A DNA stretch of 64,000 nt, taken from Serratia marcescens. GTDB lineage: Bacteria; Pseudomonadota; Gammaproteobacteria; Enterobacterales; Enterobacteriaceae. Positions 1-8,591 of this stretch are shown piece after piece. Under the pieces are notes generated by a model that worked only from the letters and a program-made list of their open reading frames with translations, was not told where the DNA came from and searched no databases. Numbering within the stretch: position 1 is the stretch's first letter; every line of letters starts with the position of its first letter. The stretch covers positions 12,467 through 76,466 of the forward strand of contig NZ_JARVZZ010000003.1 of NCBI RefSeq assembly GCF_029846115.1, in the 5' to 3' direction. The translations under genes and the position numbers were made by a program.

Positions 1-334
1 CGGTTTTTCTTAAAAAAGCAATTCTAATGTGATTATTTAGGTGGATTCTTATTGAATTTAGTTTGCTGGATAGAGGATGGCTCTATTGCGGTATGAAAAT
101 CACTCAGGCTATCTTTCTATTAAGGGGGGCTTGCGGGAATATCGAGCTAGTTGTGCTGGTCAATCATCAGAAATGTAGGTGAACTGCACAAAAAAAGATC
201 ACCAGAGATCCTTTTGTTGCAAGGCCGCGAAAATCGGGTAGTATTTGCAGTGATTTGTGCTGTTTTTAAAAGGTACTAAGTACCTGAGCAGTCGACTTAA
301 TTCGAACAGTGTGTAACGAAAATTACAGGCTGTA

Positions 335-520
335 GTGGATAGGGCATATCCTAAATGTCCAGGGAACAAGGCTTGGAAGGTACAGGCCTTGAATGCAAAA
401 ACCCCCCGAAATCTGTCATCAACTTGGCGGAAGAGTCAGATATCAGGGGGTCAAAAGCAGGCGCTGGCCTGCAGAGATTATAACGCATGCTATTTAGAAA
501 ACAATACCTGTCCGCCATAA
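335..520 (+). CDS. Leader peptide of the repA mRNA (RepB/RepY-like)
   Basis: A 61-codon frame with a GTG start (335) runs through the antisense-RNA target and stops at 518-520, inside the hairpin that precedes repA. In IncB, IncI1 and IncL/M replicons such a leader is translated so that the ribosome, on terminating, opens the hairpin hiding the repA ribosome site and lets a pseudoknot form. The position of the stop codon, one base after the pseudoknot bases CGCCA (513-517), matches that arrangement. The peptide sequence itself is not recognisable and probably matters less than the act of translating it. The start is uncertain: the ribosome site is weak (AGG five bases before the GTG). Confidence 0.55.
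   Translation: MDRAYPKCPGNKAWKVQALNAKTPRNLSSTWRKSQISGGQKQALACRDYNACYLENNTCPP
397..470 (-). ncRNA. Antisense RNA controlling repA copy number (RNAI/Inc type)
   Basis: On the minus strand a perfect TATAAT (477-482) lies 16 bp from TTGTTT (499-504), which predicts a start near 470. The transcript would fold into one long stem (CCCCC pairing with GGGGGG, 446-450 with 402-407) and end in a run of five U (397-401), a rho-independent terminator. The hairpin loop on the mRNA side carries TTGGCG (424-429), the loop hexamer known from IncB, IncI, IncK and IncL/M antisense targets. The size, about 74 nt, fits that RNA class. It should block both leader translation and pseudoknot formation. Confidence 0.75.
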
Positions 521-532
521 GTTCAGGACAGG
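424..532 (+). promoter_or_regulatory. Pseudoknot and RBS-sequestering hairpin of the repA mRNA
   Basis: TGGCG in the antisense target loop (425-429) can pair with CGCCA at 513-517. The second element sits at the base of a hairpin with arms CCTGTCC (507-513) and GGACAGG (526-532), immediately before the repA GTG at 533. This is the two-hairpin pseudoknot layout of IncB/IncL/M RepA translation control: the hairpin hides the start, and ribosome termination on the leader frame at 520 opens it. Confidence 0.7.
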
Positions 533-1579
533 GTGACTGAGCAAGCCATCAACTATCAGGTTCGTCCTGAACCTGTCTATTGTCCAACTCGTCGGGGTGA
601 ATCAAACCGTTTACGGAAAGGACAACCCAAAATCCACTGTCACCATGTAGCGGTGTTCTCCGGTACCGTACCTCGTGGCGCCGCTGCTAAAGTCGTTGCT
701 CGTATTCGTCAGCATGACTGGAACCGGAATTCTGCGTTGGTTGCATTGCGTCAGCGTGGATATATCCCATATCGACGTCGAAACGATCCAAGTTTTACCC
801 CGAAACCTATGCGAGTGAGCACACGTGAAGAAAGCCGGCGTGCATTGACCGCACTTTCCTTAGCATTAGCAGCCAACTGCGACTATAACCCGGATGCTGA
901 TTACCCGTTTGAGATTATTGCTCCGTTCGAGGAAATCGCGCGTGCCATCGGCGTGCTGCATATTTATGAGAGTGGCCGTAAATCTTGTGATGTGGCGACC
1001 CATGCCAGGGATGTGATGGAGGAGTTGGATTACCTGGTTGTGCATCGAGCTTGGGATGCTGATGCTGGCCAATATAAAGCGATGCGTATTTTTCTAACAG
1101 AACGCTTTTTTACCAGCCGTGGGATCGCTGTTGAGGAAATTCGCTTATGGCTTCATGGCTACCGCCAGTGGGCGATGGTCAACGGCCTAACAGAATCCCT
1201 GCGCAAGAAGCACGAACGTCATCAACTACGCATGGCCCGCCTTGGTATTGATATTGATTCACACCATTCGTTGAAAAATCGCTTGCGACAGATTAAGAGG
1301 TGGGTCGTGAGTCCCGATTTGCTGCAAGAGAAGAAGGCGATCGTTGAAGATCTAGGGAAAGAGCTAGATGAAATTGCCTCTAAAATGCGAACGCGTAATG
1401 GAAAAATAGTGAACAGGTATCAAATGACTTGGGTTCGCTGGTCTACTAGTGCAGAGGCTCATCCAATCAAGATTATGCAGCTCAAGCGCGGCCTAACTGA
1501 TGAACACCCGTCTTTAGAGCGGGATGATCCTGAACAGTATTACCGGTTGTTGCTGGAACGCGCCGGCGTACTCCACTAA
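533..1579 (+). CDS. repA: RepA replication initiator, IncL/M-IncFII family
   Basis: A 348-residue initiator of the RepA family shared by IncFII, IncI1/B and IncL/M plasmids; it would bind the plasmid origin, probably just downstream, and load the host replication machinery. The N terminus is Arg/Lys-rich with the family block around residues 15-65, and the centre and C terminus are helical and basic (RQIKRW near residue 250). The start is GTG at 533, directly after the inhibitory hairpin. Expression should be set by the antisense RNA, leader peptide and pseudoknot upstream. Length and N-terminal sequence fit an IncL/M-like RepA. A second, unrelated initiator lies at 3350-4105, so this is a two-replicon plasmid. 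Confidence 0.85.
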   Translation: MTEQAINYQVRPEPVYCPTRRGESNRLRKGQPKIHCHHVAVFSGTVPRGAAAKVVARIRQHDWNRNSALVALRQRGYIPYRRRNDPSFTPKPMRVSTREESRRALTALSLALAANCDYNPDADYPFEIIAPFEEIARAIGVLHIYESGRKSCDVATHARDVMEELDYLVVHRAWDADAGQYKAMRIFLTERFFTSRGIAVEEIRLWLHGYRQWAMVNGLTESLRKKHERHQLRMARLGIDIDSHHSLKNRLRQIKRWVVSPDLLQEKKAIVEDLGKELDEIASKMRTRNGKIVNRYQMTWVRWSTSAEAHPIKIMQLKRGLTDEHPSLERDDPEQYYRLLLERAGVLH

Positions 1580-2339
1580 GCATTATTTTCACCGTTCAAT
1601 ACAATGCCCCGTGCCCCTACGCGGGTTTTGTGCTGCATGTAAGAGATAAAAACCCTCTTGTATGTGTCTAAGATTCCATTCAAAAGCCGCCTGGAACGAG
1701 AAATTAGTCGTAGTTCATGGCCTCCGACCGTCAACTCAAACAGTTGATGAAATAACATTCAGTTAACTTCGAACATGCTCACCAAAAAGTAGGTAATTTC
1801 GAAGGTTATTTCTGAACAAAACAAGCCCCAAAAAAGGGGAGTATATTTCGTGCCGGCTAAAGCCAGGCTCTCGAAAATAGCTCCCTCCGCTTTGCTTCGG
1901 GCAACTACACTCATCGCATAGAGCACAAGACCTTCATAACCAGAAAAATCCTAGTTCAATCGCTTCCTCAAGTTACAATGTCCACCCACCAAAGTCGGCT
2001 ACGCCTCCAAGGTAGCTCACCAACAGCAAAGTACAGCTTCGCAACGGCACGTTGCGATCTACACTGCAGTAAACTTTTAATCACTGAAAAAAGACCGGCT
2101 TAGCAGGATGGGGGGCCATTTGGGGTAGTAGTGGACAATAATTACGGATGAATCCACGGTAGCAATAGTTGTCCTATAGGTATTGAACAAATCCATTGAT
2201 CGATTACTGATCAATCCACATTAAAGCGTGCATAAAGTAGGGTTTTACGGCGAATAGAACTGGTGTTTCGGGATGCTATTCACGGAAATCTTGAGTAACA
2301 TTATAGGTTTAGTCACGGTATACAGACTGATAGGCATTT
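1580..2339. other. Non-coding region downstream of repA, probable origin
   Basis: This 760-bp stretch has no convincing gene. In this replicon class the origin lies downstream of repA, so oriV is expected here. It holds AT-rich tracts, one copy of a 21-bp repeat with a palindrome (2039-2059) and, about 40 bp later, an A-tract plus G-run block (around 2090-2115). I found no exact DnaA box; weak partial matches only (for example around 2212-2220). Confidence 0.45.
2039..2059. repeat. 21-bp palindromic repeat, copy 1
   Basis: Arms CGCAACG and CGTTGCG around GCA, extended by T and ATC, form a 21-bp sequence found exactly again at 4538-4558. In both places it is followed 30-45 bp later by AAAAGACC and a block ending in six or seven G. 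The shared composite suggests a functional element (for instance a single-strand initiation or fork-related site) rather than a chance repeat. Its role is inferred only. Confidence 0.6.
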
Positions 2340-3215
2340 ATGGCGACGTTGTTTATTGATTTACTTATCAAACCGCGTAAAAGATTCAGACTCAAAACAA
2401 CCTCTCAGGATGATTTGACTCAGCAATTAGTGCGATACGTGCAACATCACTACATCCGACAAACTGGTTGGGAGCTCTATAAATATGGTCGTAGCTGGGG
2501 AAATTTGTGCCATGTTGTACCGAGTCCATTTATCGCCTGGCTGGAAACGCACAAAGATAACCCTCGAGCTGTCGAAATCGTTGAGAGCTGTAAGGTATAC
2601 CTTAGTTCAGAAGAAGGGGTTGTTGACCCTTCTATAGCCGTGTACATCCCTCTCAGTTGGTTATGTATTACGATCCCTCCAATGAACGAAGCATTGCGCG
2701 AACATTGGCAAACCCGGATTGGCACTGTTTTGTCTGATCCGCTGCCCGTGAGTGTCCCAACACTTAAGCCTTCCGATTATTATCTGTTGTGTGAAGGACG
2801 GGCAATTCCCAATGTCTGGCAGCACCATTTTGAGCTGTGCATGAGAAATAGCATGCCGTTTATTGTGTTGTGGCACTTTCCACCCAAGCAAGCCCGTTTT
2901 GTTACTCGATACGACATATTGTTTTCCTGGGAGCCCTTGGTTAAAAGCCATCTGCACGTTTTCGAAAACCCCGAGTATCCTGACATAGCAAAGATTATCA
3001 CCAAGCGTATTACTCAGTTATTGAAAGAAAGGCGTCACCTGGAAGGGTTCAAACGAGTCACATTGCAAAATGTGTTGGGTGAAGGGCAAATCAACATTCT
3101 TAAACTCAGTTTTGAGGCTGCTGAACAATTGACGTTAGACCTGGTGAAAATGCTCCAGCTGATGATCGACGAAATAGAACTAAAGCTTAAGAAAAAGACG
3201 ATTCGGATGCCTTGA
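2340..3215 (+). CDS. Hypothetical protein between the two replicons
   Basis: A 291-residue protein I do not recognise. It starts at ATG 2340 after a weak AGG and ends 10 bp before the first inverted iteron of the Rep_3 replicon. It has no clear signal peptide or convincing membrane segment; the C terminus (from about residue 255) is helical and leucine-rich, ending in a lysine-rich tail (KLKKK). Its place between repA and the Rep_3 gene, inside the interval bounded by the two 21-bp repeats, suggests it travelled with the second replicon. A role in replication or copy control is possible but nothing in the sequence shows it. Confidence 0.6.
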   Translation: MATLFIDLLIKPRKRFRLKTTSQDDLTQQLVRYVQHHYIRQTGWELYKYGRSWGNLCHVVPSPFIAWLETHKDNPRAVEIVESCKVYLSSEEGVVDPSIAVYIPLSWLCITIPPMNEALREHWQTRIGTVLSDPLPVSVPTLKPSDYYLLCEGRAIPNVWQHHFELCMRNSMPFIVLWHFPPKQARFVTRYDILFSWEPLVKSHLHVFENPEYPDIAKIITKRITQLLKERRHLEGFKRVTLQNVLGEGQINILKLSFEAAEQLTLDLVKMLQLMIDEIELKLKKKTIRMP

Positions 3216-3225
3216 AAAGCATGGG

Positions 3226-3350
3226 TATGGGAAATAGCTAAAGTTACTATCATTTTTGCATGCCGTTCGGCAGAAGATGAGATTTAGCCCAACGACTATG
3301 GGATACAGCACAAGTTCGTTAGGCTCAATGTATGGGAAAAAGCTAAAGTT
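3226..3350 (-). repeat. Rep_3 iterons, right-flank group (three copies)
   Basis: Three inverted copies of the iteron lie just beyond the rep stop codon: 3226-3246, 3297-3316 and 3331-3350. They read TATGGGAAA-AGCTAAAGTT with small changes, the reverse complement of the iterons upstream of the gene. The last one runs into the end of the rep gene. Iterons on both sides of the gene suggest control of copy number by initiator titration or handcuffing, known for iteron plasmids. Confidence 0.75.
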
Positions 3351-4105
3351 CAAACGTTAGGTAAGGGTGGCTCTGGGTTTTTAGTAATAATGGTAAAAAT
3401 CAGTTTGCCGTCGTCTGTCTCTGACATCGAGGCAGTCAAGGGGGTTTCTTTACTGATCTTATCCAGGGCCGGCTTGATGAACGTCCGTTTCATCTCAGCA
3501 AAATTATCTCGTTGCGATTGTGGGAGTTGGTAACGCTCAGCTAACCAATTTGGTGTTGTGATCCATATGCCGGATTTTCTAAACTGACATAGGCTTTCGT
3601 AAAGGCGGATAGCTCTAACACTGTTAATGCGGCCACAATCATAAAGATTGTAAGTAGTGAATTGACTACTAAGATCAAGAAGGTACGGCATCACTTTATT
3701 ATTGAATTCAATGTTCCATGAACCTCGGCCTCGTTTTAAACCAGCTTCTGCCAGCCAAGGGCGTTTCCGTTCTTCATACTCTCCATCAGATGGAAAGAAG
3801 GTAACAGAGCTGTTTGACAAGGCATCAATGCCCTTCCTGACATCTGTACTGGCCGTAGCTTGGCTCACCTTGAACAATCGCTGGTAATCAGCAACCCGCA
3901 CTGTAAACGTACCTGGATGGTCTTCTTGCCGATAGGTTTCCATAAGGCATAACCACAGTACTCGTTTTGCCTGCAGTGAGAGATAGTAAGCGGCCTCGGT
4001 CAGTTCGTTAGATTGTGCTATAGCTGGGCGACTAGTTTTAACAATCCCTTTATTTTCATTCATATAACTATCTATGGGTTGTTTGTAATGTACCCATAGT
4101 TGCAT
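3350..4105 (-). CDS. Rep_3-family replication initiator (iteron type)
   Basis: A 251-residue protein with the two winged-helix layout of the Rep_3 superfamily (relatives: R6K pi, F RepE). The first domain covers about residues 30-130, with NELTEAAYYLS and the linker to VSQATAS. The second starts near residue 145 and has the family's SVRAIRLYESL helix. It would bind the 20-bp iterons on both sides of its gene. The annotated start is ATG 4105; ATG 4063 is an alternative giving 237 residues. One iteron overlaps the 5' end of the gene (4077-4096), so autorepression is likely, as known for this family. This is a second replicon beside repA. Confidence 0.85.
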   Translation of the reverse strand: MQLWVHYKQPIDSYMNENKGIVKTSRPAIAQSNELTEAAYYLSLQAKRVLWLCLMETYRQEDHPGTFTVRVADYQRLFKVSQATASTDVRKGIDALSNSSVTFFPSDGEYEERKRPWLAEAGLKRGRGSWNIEFNNKVMPYLLDLSSQFTTYNLYDCGRINSVRAIRLYESLCQFRKSGIWITTPNWLAERYQLPQSQRDNFAEMKRTFIKPALDKISKETPLTASMSETDDGKLIFTIITKNPEPPLPNV

Positions 4106-4276
4106 CAGCTAGATGATGTGGTCAAGGCAAACTTATGTTGTTTCCCATAGGGATTCACAGAAAAAACTAACTTTAGCTATTTCCCATACGTACTTTAGCT
4201 GTTACCCATAACAACTTTAGCTGTTACCCATACTAACTATAGGTTTCACCCATAGTTAGTTTTGGTATATCCCATA
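4077..4276 (-). repeat. Rep_3 iteron array at the rep promoter
   Basis: Iterons of consensus AACTTTAGCTGTTACCCATA start at 4169, 4191, 4213, 4235 and 4257, an exact 22-bp period (two helical turns), so the initiators would sit on one face of the helix. Two more degenerate copies occur at 4130-4149 and 4077-4096, the last inside the 5' end of rep. One inverted copy lies at about 4400-4420. This array probably serves as both origin and rep operator. Confidence 0.85.
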
Positions 4277-4684
4277 TTGACAGGGCTGAGGGCCGCACCA
4301 CGAAAGAGCTCACGCGTTGTCTAAAAAGCTTTTAAAATGTTTTAAAAAACATAAAAAAAGTACTTAAAAAACAATCCTGTAGATATGTGGATAACTCTAT
4401 TATGGGAAACACCTAAAGTTTAATGATGTAAACTGCGGTAGCCCCCACCGGATAACCGGCGGGTCCCATGAAAAATTTGAACTTCATAAATAGTTGCTAG
4501 AAAGGCCAATGTAGCTCTTTTGCCGGTAAGGCCATCATCGCAACGGCACGTTGCGATCCACACCTCTGGGGTGTGTCCAGCGGTGTTAAAAGACCAGGTC
4601 TAGCAAGAGGGGGGGAACTGAGAGGATCGTTGTTGATCCTCTCAACATAGGTATTGTGGCTACACCTTTCTTATCTACAGAAGA
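4277..4684. other. AT-rich origin-flank region without a gene
   Basis: Between the iteron array and the acyltransferase there is no gene. The stretch 4320-4400 is A/T-rich with repeated TTTTAAAA-like runs, suitable for duplex opening. An inverted iteron lies near 4400-4420. The second 21-bp palindromic repeat is at 4538-4558. A perfect hairpin with arms GAGAGGATC and GATCCTCTC (4620-4643) sits 42 bp past the acyltransferase stop and may end its transcript, although it has no U run. Confidence 0.5.
4538..4558. repeat. 21-bp palindromic repeat, copy 2
   Basis: Exact second copy of the sequence at 2039-2059, followed like copy 1 by AAAAGACC and a G run (4598-4616). The two copies are in the same orientation and bracket the 2.5-kb interval holding the hypothetical gene and the whole Rep_3 replicon. 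Confidence 0.6.
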
Positions 4685-6658
4685 CTATTTGAAAGGGTTT
4701 CCATTTGATCGTAAATATATTTCTCCTAATTTATACGCTGCAAAATCGTTCAAATGACCTACATCACGGAAAATAGAAACTCCATCAATTTCAGTTTTAC
4801 ATTTATTCCCGGTACATTGGGCATCTTTGATATCGATAACTATCAAAGACGGGTAGTCTTTTTGTAATTCAATAAATTTATTATCAAACCAACCCATGTT
4901 GGACTGTGACCATTCTTGGCTATTGCATTCTCCATGCGTATATTCCTGCCTTAGAACAACCTTTTCTTTCAGACATGTTTCGTATCCTTCTGGCCGAGTG
5001 TAGATCTCTTTCATTATTACCGGCACAGAACCGGATTTAACTATGATATCCAATGATTTTCTCAGAGCTTCGTCTAATCTTTTTATGGAAAGTTCTAACG
5101 AGCGATTATCTCCAGGTTGGTTAATTATTTTATCGCTTACATACATTGGCCATAATTCACCAATAATGACATAGTCAAATTTGTTTTTTTCTATTTTTTT
5201 ATAATATGTCTTTGTATTGTCATAGCATGCTTGATATACAGTGTTATAAAAATGCCACCAATCAAATTGATAAATCCCAGGTAATGTTAAGCAAGACGAT
5301 GTACTTAGTGACGTTATTGCAAGGTTTGCATTTTTAGCTAAAACATCCAAGAACATCCAATAATGGTTTGAATTAGAATCACCTATGAATAATGCTTTCT
5401 TTTTTGATGATTTTTCACCAAAAGTACAAAGTACATCTTTGTTTTCATTATCAACTTGATCTGTTATGCAGTCTGATCGATGACCGGAGAGAGATTTATA
5501 TTCATCTATAAGAGCTGACGATCTTGAAAACTCACTTCCGAATCGCCAAGGAAAATTGTCGGTTTTTTTTGCTATCGAGTAAATTATTACAGACATTAAT
5601 AGAGGAATGACGATTAAGATTGTTACAGTAAAAGAAAGACTTTTTTGTACTTTACGTAACGGCATTTCGATGTATTTGTAGGATATACAAGCAAATATGC
5701 ATGATCCTAGCAAAGTTAATAATAACATCATCGTATTATTGAACAAATTAAGGTAATGTAGCAAGGCGATCCCTGGCCAATGCCATAGATATAAAGAGTA
5801 TGACCTTTTACCTATACCTACTAAGATGTTTGACGATAGTATAAAAGATGAAATGGAATTTGTTTTTTCACCGGAAAAAATAATCATCCCAGTAGCTAAT
5901 GCTATTGCCACTGTGTAAATGTTAGGATACCCATTTATAATTCCTGGATAAAAACCTATGGATATGATGCTTAGTAGACCTATCAGGCCAAACAGGTTGG
6001 TAAATTTATTGCTTTTTTCGTTGAATTTGTAAAATGCTAAGCAACTGCCAATTTGTAATTCAAAACAACGTGAAATGAAATCATAATATCTGTCAATGTT
6101 AGAATGATAAGATAAGTATAATGATGCGATTAATAACGCAATAGTGATTATGTGATTTGCTATTATAACTTTCTTTTCGGGAAAGTATTTTAATGCTATA
6201 TGTAATGCTATTGGGAATGTTATATACCACTGCCATTCAATTGACAGTGACCAAGTGTGCAATAGTAACAAGTAATTGGAATCTTGTGATGCATAACTTG
6301 TGGTAACATCAGCAAAGTATTTGTTTGATGAGAAATACAATGCGTTCTTAACACTGTGCAGATATGTGTTGTAATCTTCTGGTAAATAGAAAATACTGCC
6401 AATGATTAACGTGAATATTATTACGCATAGGAAAGAAGGTTGAAGTCTCCAAATTCTACGTATAAAGAATTTTTTCAAGCTAAATTCTTTGTTTTTTATC
6501 CCGCCTAATATTATTTTTGTTATTAAGTAACCTGAAATAACAAAAAAAACATCAACGCCGATGAATCCAGAGTTGATAAAGATGCATCCTGCATGAAATA
6601 AAATCACTAAAGTAACGGCAATAGCTCTTAAGCCGTCAATGTCGCTGCGGTACTTCAT
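4685..6658 (-). CDS. Membrane acyltransferase 3 with C-terminal SGNH domain (OafA-like)
   Basis: A 657-residue member of the OafA/acyltransferase-3 family, which moves acetyl groups across the inner membrane onto cell-surface polysaccharides. Residues 1-360 hold about ten membrane segments. LFHAG near residue 20 gives the family His, GVDVFFVISGYL follows, and RRIWRLQPS (about residue 67) is the conserved Arg motif. After a linker, a periplasmic SGNH domain starts near residue 420 with GDSNSNHYW and ends with a DVGHLND block that carries the Asp-x-x-His pair. The gene is far richer in A+T than its neighbours, which points to recent transfer. O-antigen or capsule modification is the likely effect. 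The exact substrate cannot be read. Confidence 0.85.
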   Translation of the reverse strand: MKYRSDIDGLRAIAVTLVILFHAGCIFINSGFIGVDVFFVISGYLITKIILGGIKNKEFSLKKFFIRRIWRLQPSFLCVIIFTLIIGSIFYLPEDYNTYLHSVKNALYFSSNKYFADVTTSYASQDSNYLLLLHTWSLSIEWQWYITFPIALHIALKYFPEKKVIIANHIITIALLIASLYLSYHSNIDRYYDFISRCFELQIGSCLAFYKFNEKSNKFTNLFGLIGLLSIISIGFYPGIINGYPNIYTVAIALATGMIIFSGEKTNSISSFILSSNILVGIGKRSYSLYLWHWPGIALLHYLNLFNNTMMLLLTLLGSCIFACISYKYIEMPLRKVQKSLSFTVTILIVIPLLMSVIIYSIAKKTDNFPWRFGSEFSRSSALIDEYKSLSGHRSDCITDQVDNENKDVLCTFGEKSSKKKALFIGDSNSNHYWMFLDVLAKNANLAITSLSTSSCLTLPGIYQFDWWHFYNTVYQACYDNTKTYYKKIEKNKFDYVIIGELWPMYVSDKIINQPGDNRSLELSIKRLDEALRKSLDIIVKSGSVPVIMKEIYTRPEGYETCLKEKVVLRQEYTHGECNSQEWSQSNMGWFDNKFIELQKDYPSLIVIDIKDAQCTGNKCKTEIDGVSIFRDVGHLNDFAAYKLGEIYLRSNGNPFK

Positions 6659-6880
6659 TATAACCTCTGGTTTATTATGACTTCAAAATCATTATACAAT
6701 TAAAAGTATGAGAGTTATATAGGATTAATACAAAATTTCAATGTTATCATGATGATGATTCGTTGTTATCTTTTGATTGAAATGGATTTTATAGTATTAG
6801 ATGAAATGATAAGTGATGAAAAGTACGTGATATTTAATTTCGAATATTTGACTTAATTTAATTAATTTGAACGGGTGAAC
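6659..6880. other. AT-rich intergenic region
   Basis: About 220 bp of very AT-rich DNA upstream of the acyltransferase and downstream of umuC. It must contain the acyltransferase promoter. I see no repeat or gene in it. Confidence 0.4.
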
Positions 6881-8140
6881 TTAAGATAGCTTGGCTATAG
6901 GGATGTCGCGAAGCCTTGTTGTGTAGCTTGGAGAAAGCAGTTCCCTGCGCATTGCCCAGGATTTATTGATCCCCTGGCCGGCAAACCAAACTTTGCCTAA
7001 CCCGGAGTGGTTTATGCCATCGACAGCTTTCATCAATTGTTCGCTGCCAGCACGAGGCGGATGTTCGTCGAACAAATCGATTTGGCCAGGCTTATCACAG
7101 AAATCGTTCAGCATAATGCCCGCTTTCTGATAGCGAAAACCGTCACGCCAGATGGCATCGAGGGCTTTCACAGCCGCGGCCACGATGTCGCGGGTATCTT
7201 GCGTGGCCAACATGAGCTGGACGCTGTGGCTGTTGGCGTAATACGGTTCATGAGGCGCAAAGGGGCTGGTTCGCACAAAAACTGAAATGTGTCGGCAATA
7301 TTGCTTCTCTCGGCGAAGTTTTTCGGCAGCCCGCTCTGCATACTGGCACACCGCCTGGTGCATGTCCTGCAGCTGCGTTACGCGCTGGCCAAACGACCGG
7401 CTGACGATGATCTGCTGTTTTGCCGGCAGCGCATCGATCGAGATACACGACACACCGTTCAGTTCACGCACGGTGCGCTCGAGCACAACCCCAAACGTCC
7501 TGCGTATCAACGCCTGGTTGCTGTCGGCAAGCTGAAGTGCCGTCGCAATCCCCATCGTGGCCAGTTTTTTGGTCAGCTGCCGCCCACACCCCCAAATTTC
7601 GCTCACCGGCAGTAACGCCATCAGCCGTCGTTGCCTTTCCCGATTTGTCAGATCAACGACGCCACCGGTAGCCGGCCAGGTTTTTGCGGCGTGATTAGCC
7701 AGTTTAGCCAAGGTCTTTGTCTGAGCAATACCGATCCCGCAGGTGAGTCCTGTCTGCTGCAAAATAGTATCGCGAACACGATGGCCAAAATGTTCGAACG
7801 ACTCGACCGCATCGATGCCAGATACCTGTAAAAAGGCCTCGTCGACACTATATGCTGTTGTGGGCGCGAGAGATTCTAAAATGGTCATGAATCGCATCGA
7901 CATGTCGCCGTACAAAGCGTAGTTGCTCGAGAATATTTCTATATTATTGTTTTTGATGATTTCTTTTGCCTGGAAATAAGGCATCCCACGTTTCAACCCT
8001 AGCTTTTTTCCCTCGCGGTTGATTGCCACCAGGGCGCCGTCGTTGTTCGAAAGAACGGCCACTGGACGCCCTTTGAGATCCGGACGGAAAACCTGTTCGC
8101 AGGCGCAGTACATCGAATTGACGTCAGCCAAGAGAAACAT
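6881..8140 (-). CDS. umuC: UmuC-type Y-family DNA polymerase V subunit
   Basis: A 419-residue Y-family polymerase of the UmuC/MucB/ImpB/SamB group, which with processed UmuD copies past DNA lesions. The N terminus MFLLADVNSMY gives the first metal-binding Asp, and the YSVDEAFL motif near residue 100 gives the catalytic Asp-Glu. Palm, fingers, thumb and little-finger regions follow at normal spacing and length. I chose ATG 8140, preceded by GAGGTGACC, two bases after the umuD stop; the open frame extends further upstream but only inside umuD. The gene is the second in an SOS operon with umuD. Plasmid copies of this pair commonly raise UV resistance and mutation in the host. Confidence 0.95.
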   Translation of the reverse strand: MFLLADVNSMYCACEQVFRPDLKGRPVAVLSNNDGALVAINREGKKLGLKRGMPYFQAKEIIKNNNIEIFSSNYALYGDMSMRFMTILESLAPTTAYSVDEAFLQVSGIDAVESFEHFGHRVRDTILQQTGLTCGIGIAQTKTLAKLANHAAKTWPATGGVVDLTNRERQRRLMALLPVSEIWGCGRQLTKKLATMGIATALQLADSNQALIRRTFGVVLERTVRELNGVSCISIDALPAKQQIIVSRSFGQRVTQLQDMHQAVCQYAERAAEKLRREKQYCRHISVFVRTSPFAPHEPYYANSHSVQLMLATQDTRDIVAAAVKALDAIWRDGFRYQKAGIMLNDFCDKPGQIDLFDEHPPRAGSEQLMKAVDGINHSGLGKVWFAGQGINKSWAMRRELLSPSYTTRLRDIPIAKLS

Positions 8141-8142
8141 GG

Positions 8143-8559
8143 TCACCTCACGAACGAGTGCAGGGCATGGATCACTACCCCGAAAATTTCCAGTTCTTCG
8201 GGGTAAATAGGGCTGTAGGAGGGATTCATCGGCGCCAGACAAACCCTGGGCGTAAGCAGTAGCCGCTTGACGGTAAACTCACCGTCGACCGCGGCGATCA
8301 CGATGCTGCCATGCACGGGTTTTTCAGCCCGATCGACGATCAGCAAATCCCCTGACAGTATGCCGCCATCGCTCATTGACTCGCCCGTTGCGCGGATGAA
8401 ATACGTGGCGGCCGGGTGTCGAATAAAATCATTTAAATCAATTGATTGTTCTATGTAGTCGTCGGCAGGGCTGGGGAAGCCTGCCGGGCATGGTGTTCCG
8501 TAGAGTGGGAGTTTTACCGGCTGGCCTGGTGAAAAAAAGCACAATTCTCTAGTGTTCAT
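8143..8559 (-). CDS. umuD: UmuD-type SOS mutagenesis protease/accessory protein
   Basis: A 138-residue UmuD/MucA/ImpA homologue. RecA filaments trigger its self-cleavage, and the trimmed dimer activates UmuC. An Ala-Gly bond (PAGFPSP, about residue 26) marks the cleavage site, as in MucA and ImpA. GESMSDGG holds the nucleophile Ser, and VKRLLL holds the general-base Lys. ATG 8559 is preferred because it gives the family's usual N terminus; ATG 8568 is possible. A consensus LexA box lies just upstream (8576-8591), so the operon is clearly SOS-controlled. umuC follows two bases later. Confidence 0.93.
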   Translation of the reverse strand: MNTRELCFFSPGQPVKLPLYGTPCPAGFPSPADDYIEQSIDLNDFIRHPAATYFIRATGESMSDGGILSGDLLIVDRAEKPVHGSIVIAAVDGEFTVKRLLLTPRVCLAPMNPSYSPIYPEELEIFGVVIHALHSFVR

Positions 8560-8575
8560 AATAAGCATAATTTAT

Positions 8576-8591
8576 CTGTATATATATACAG
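8576..8591 (-). promoter_or_regulatory. LexA operator (SOS box) of umuDC
   Basis: CTGTATATATATACAG is identical to the enterobacterial LexA consensus over all 16 positions and lies 16-32 bp upstream of the umuD start. A perfect box implies tight repression and late SOS induction, as is typical for umuDC operons. Confidence 0.95.
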
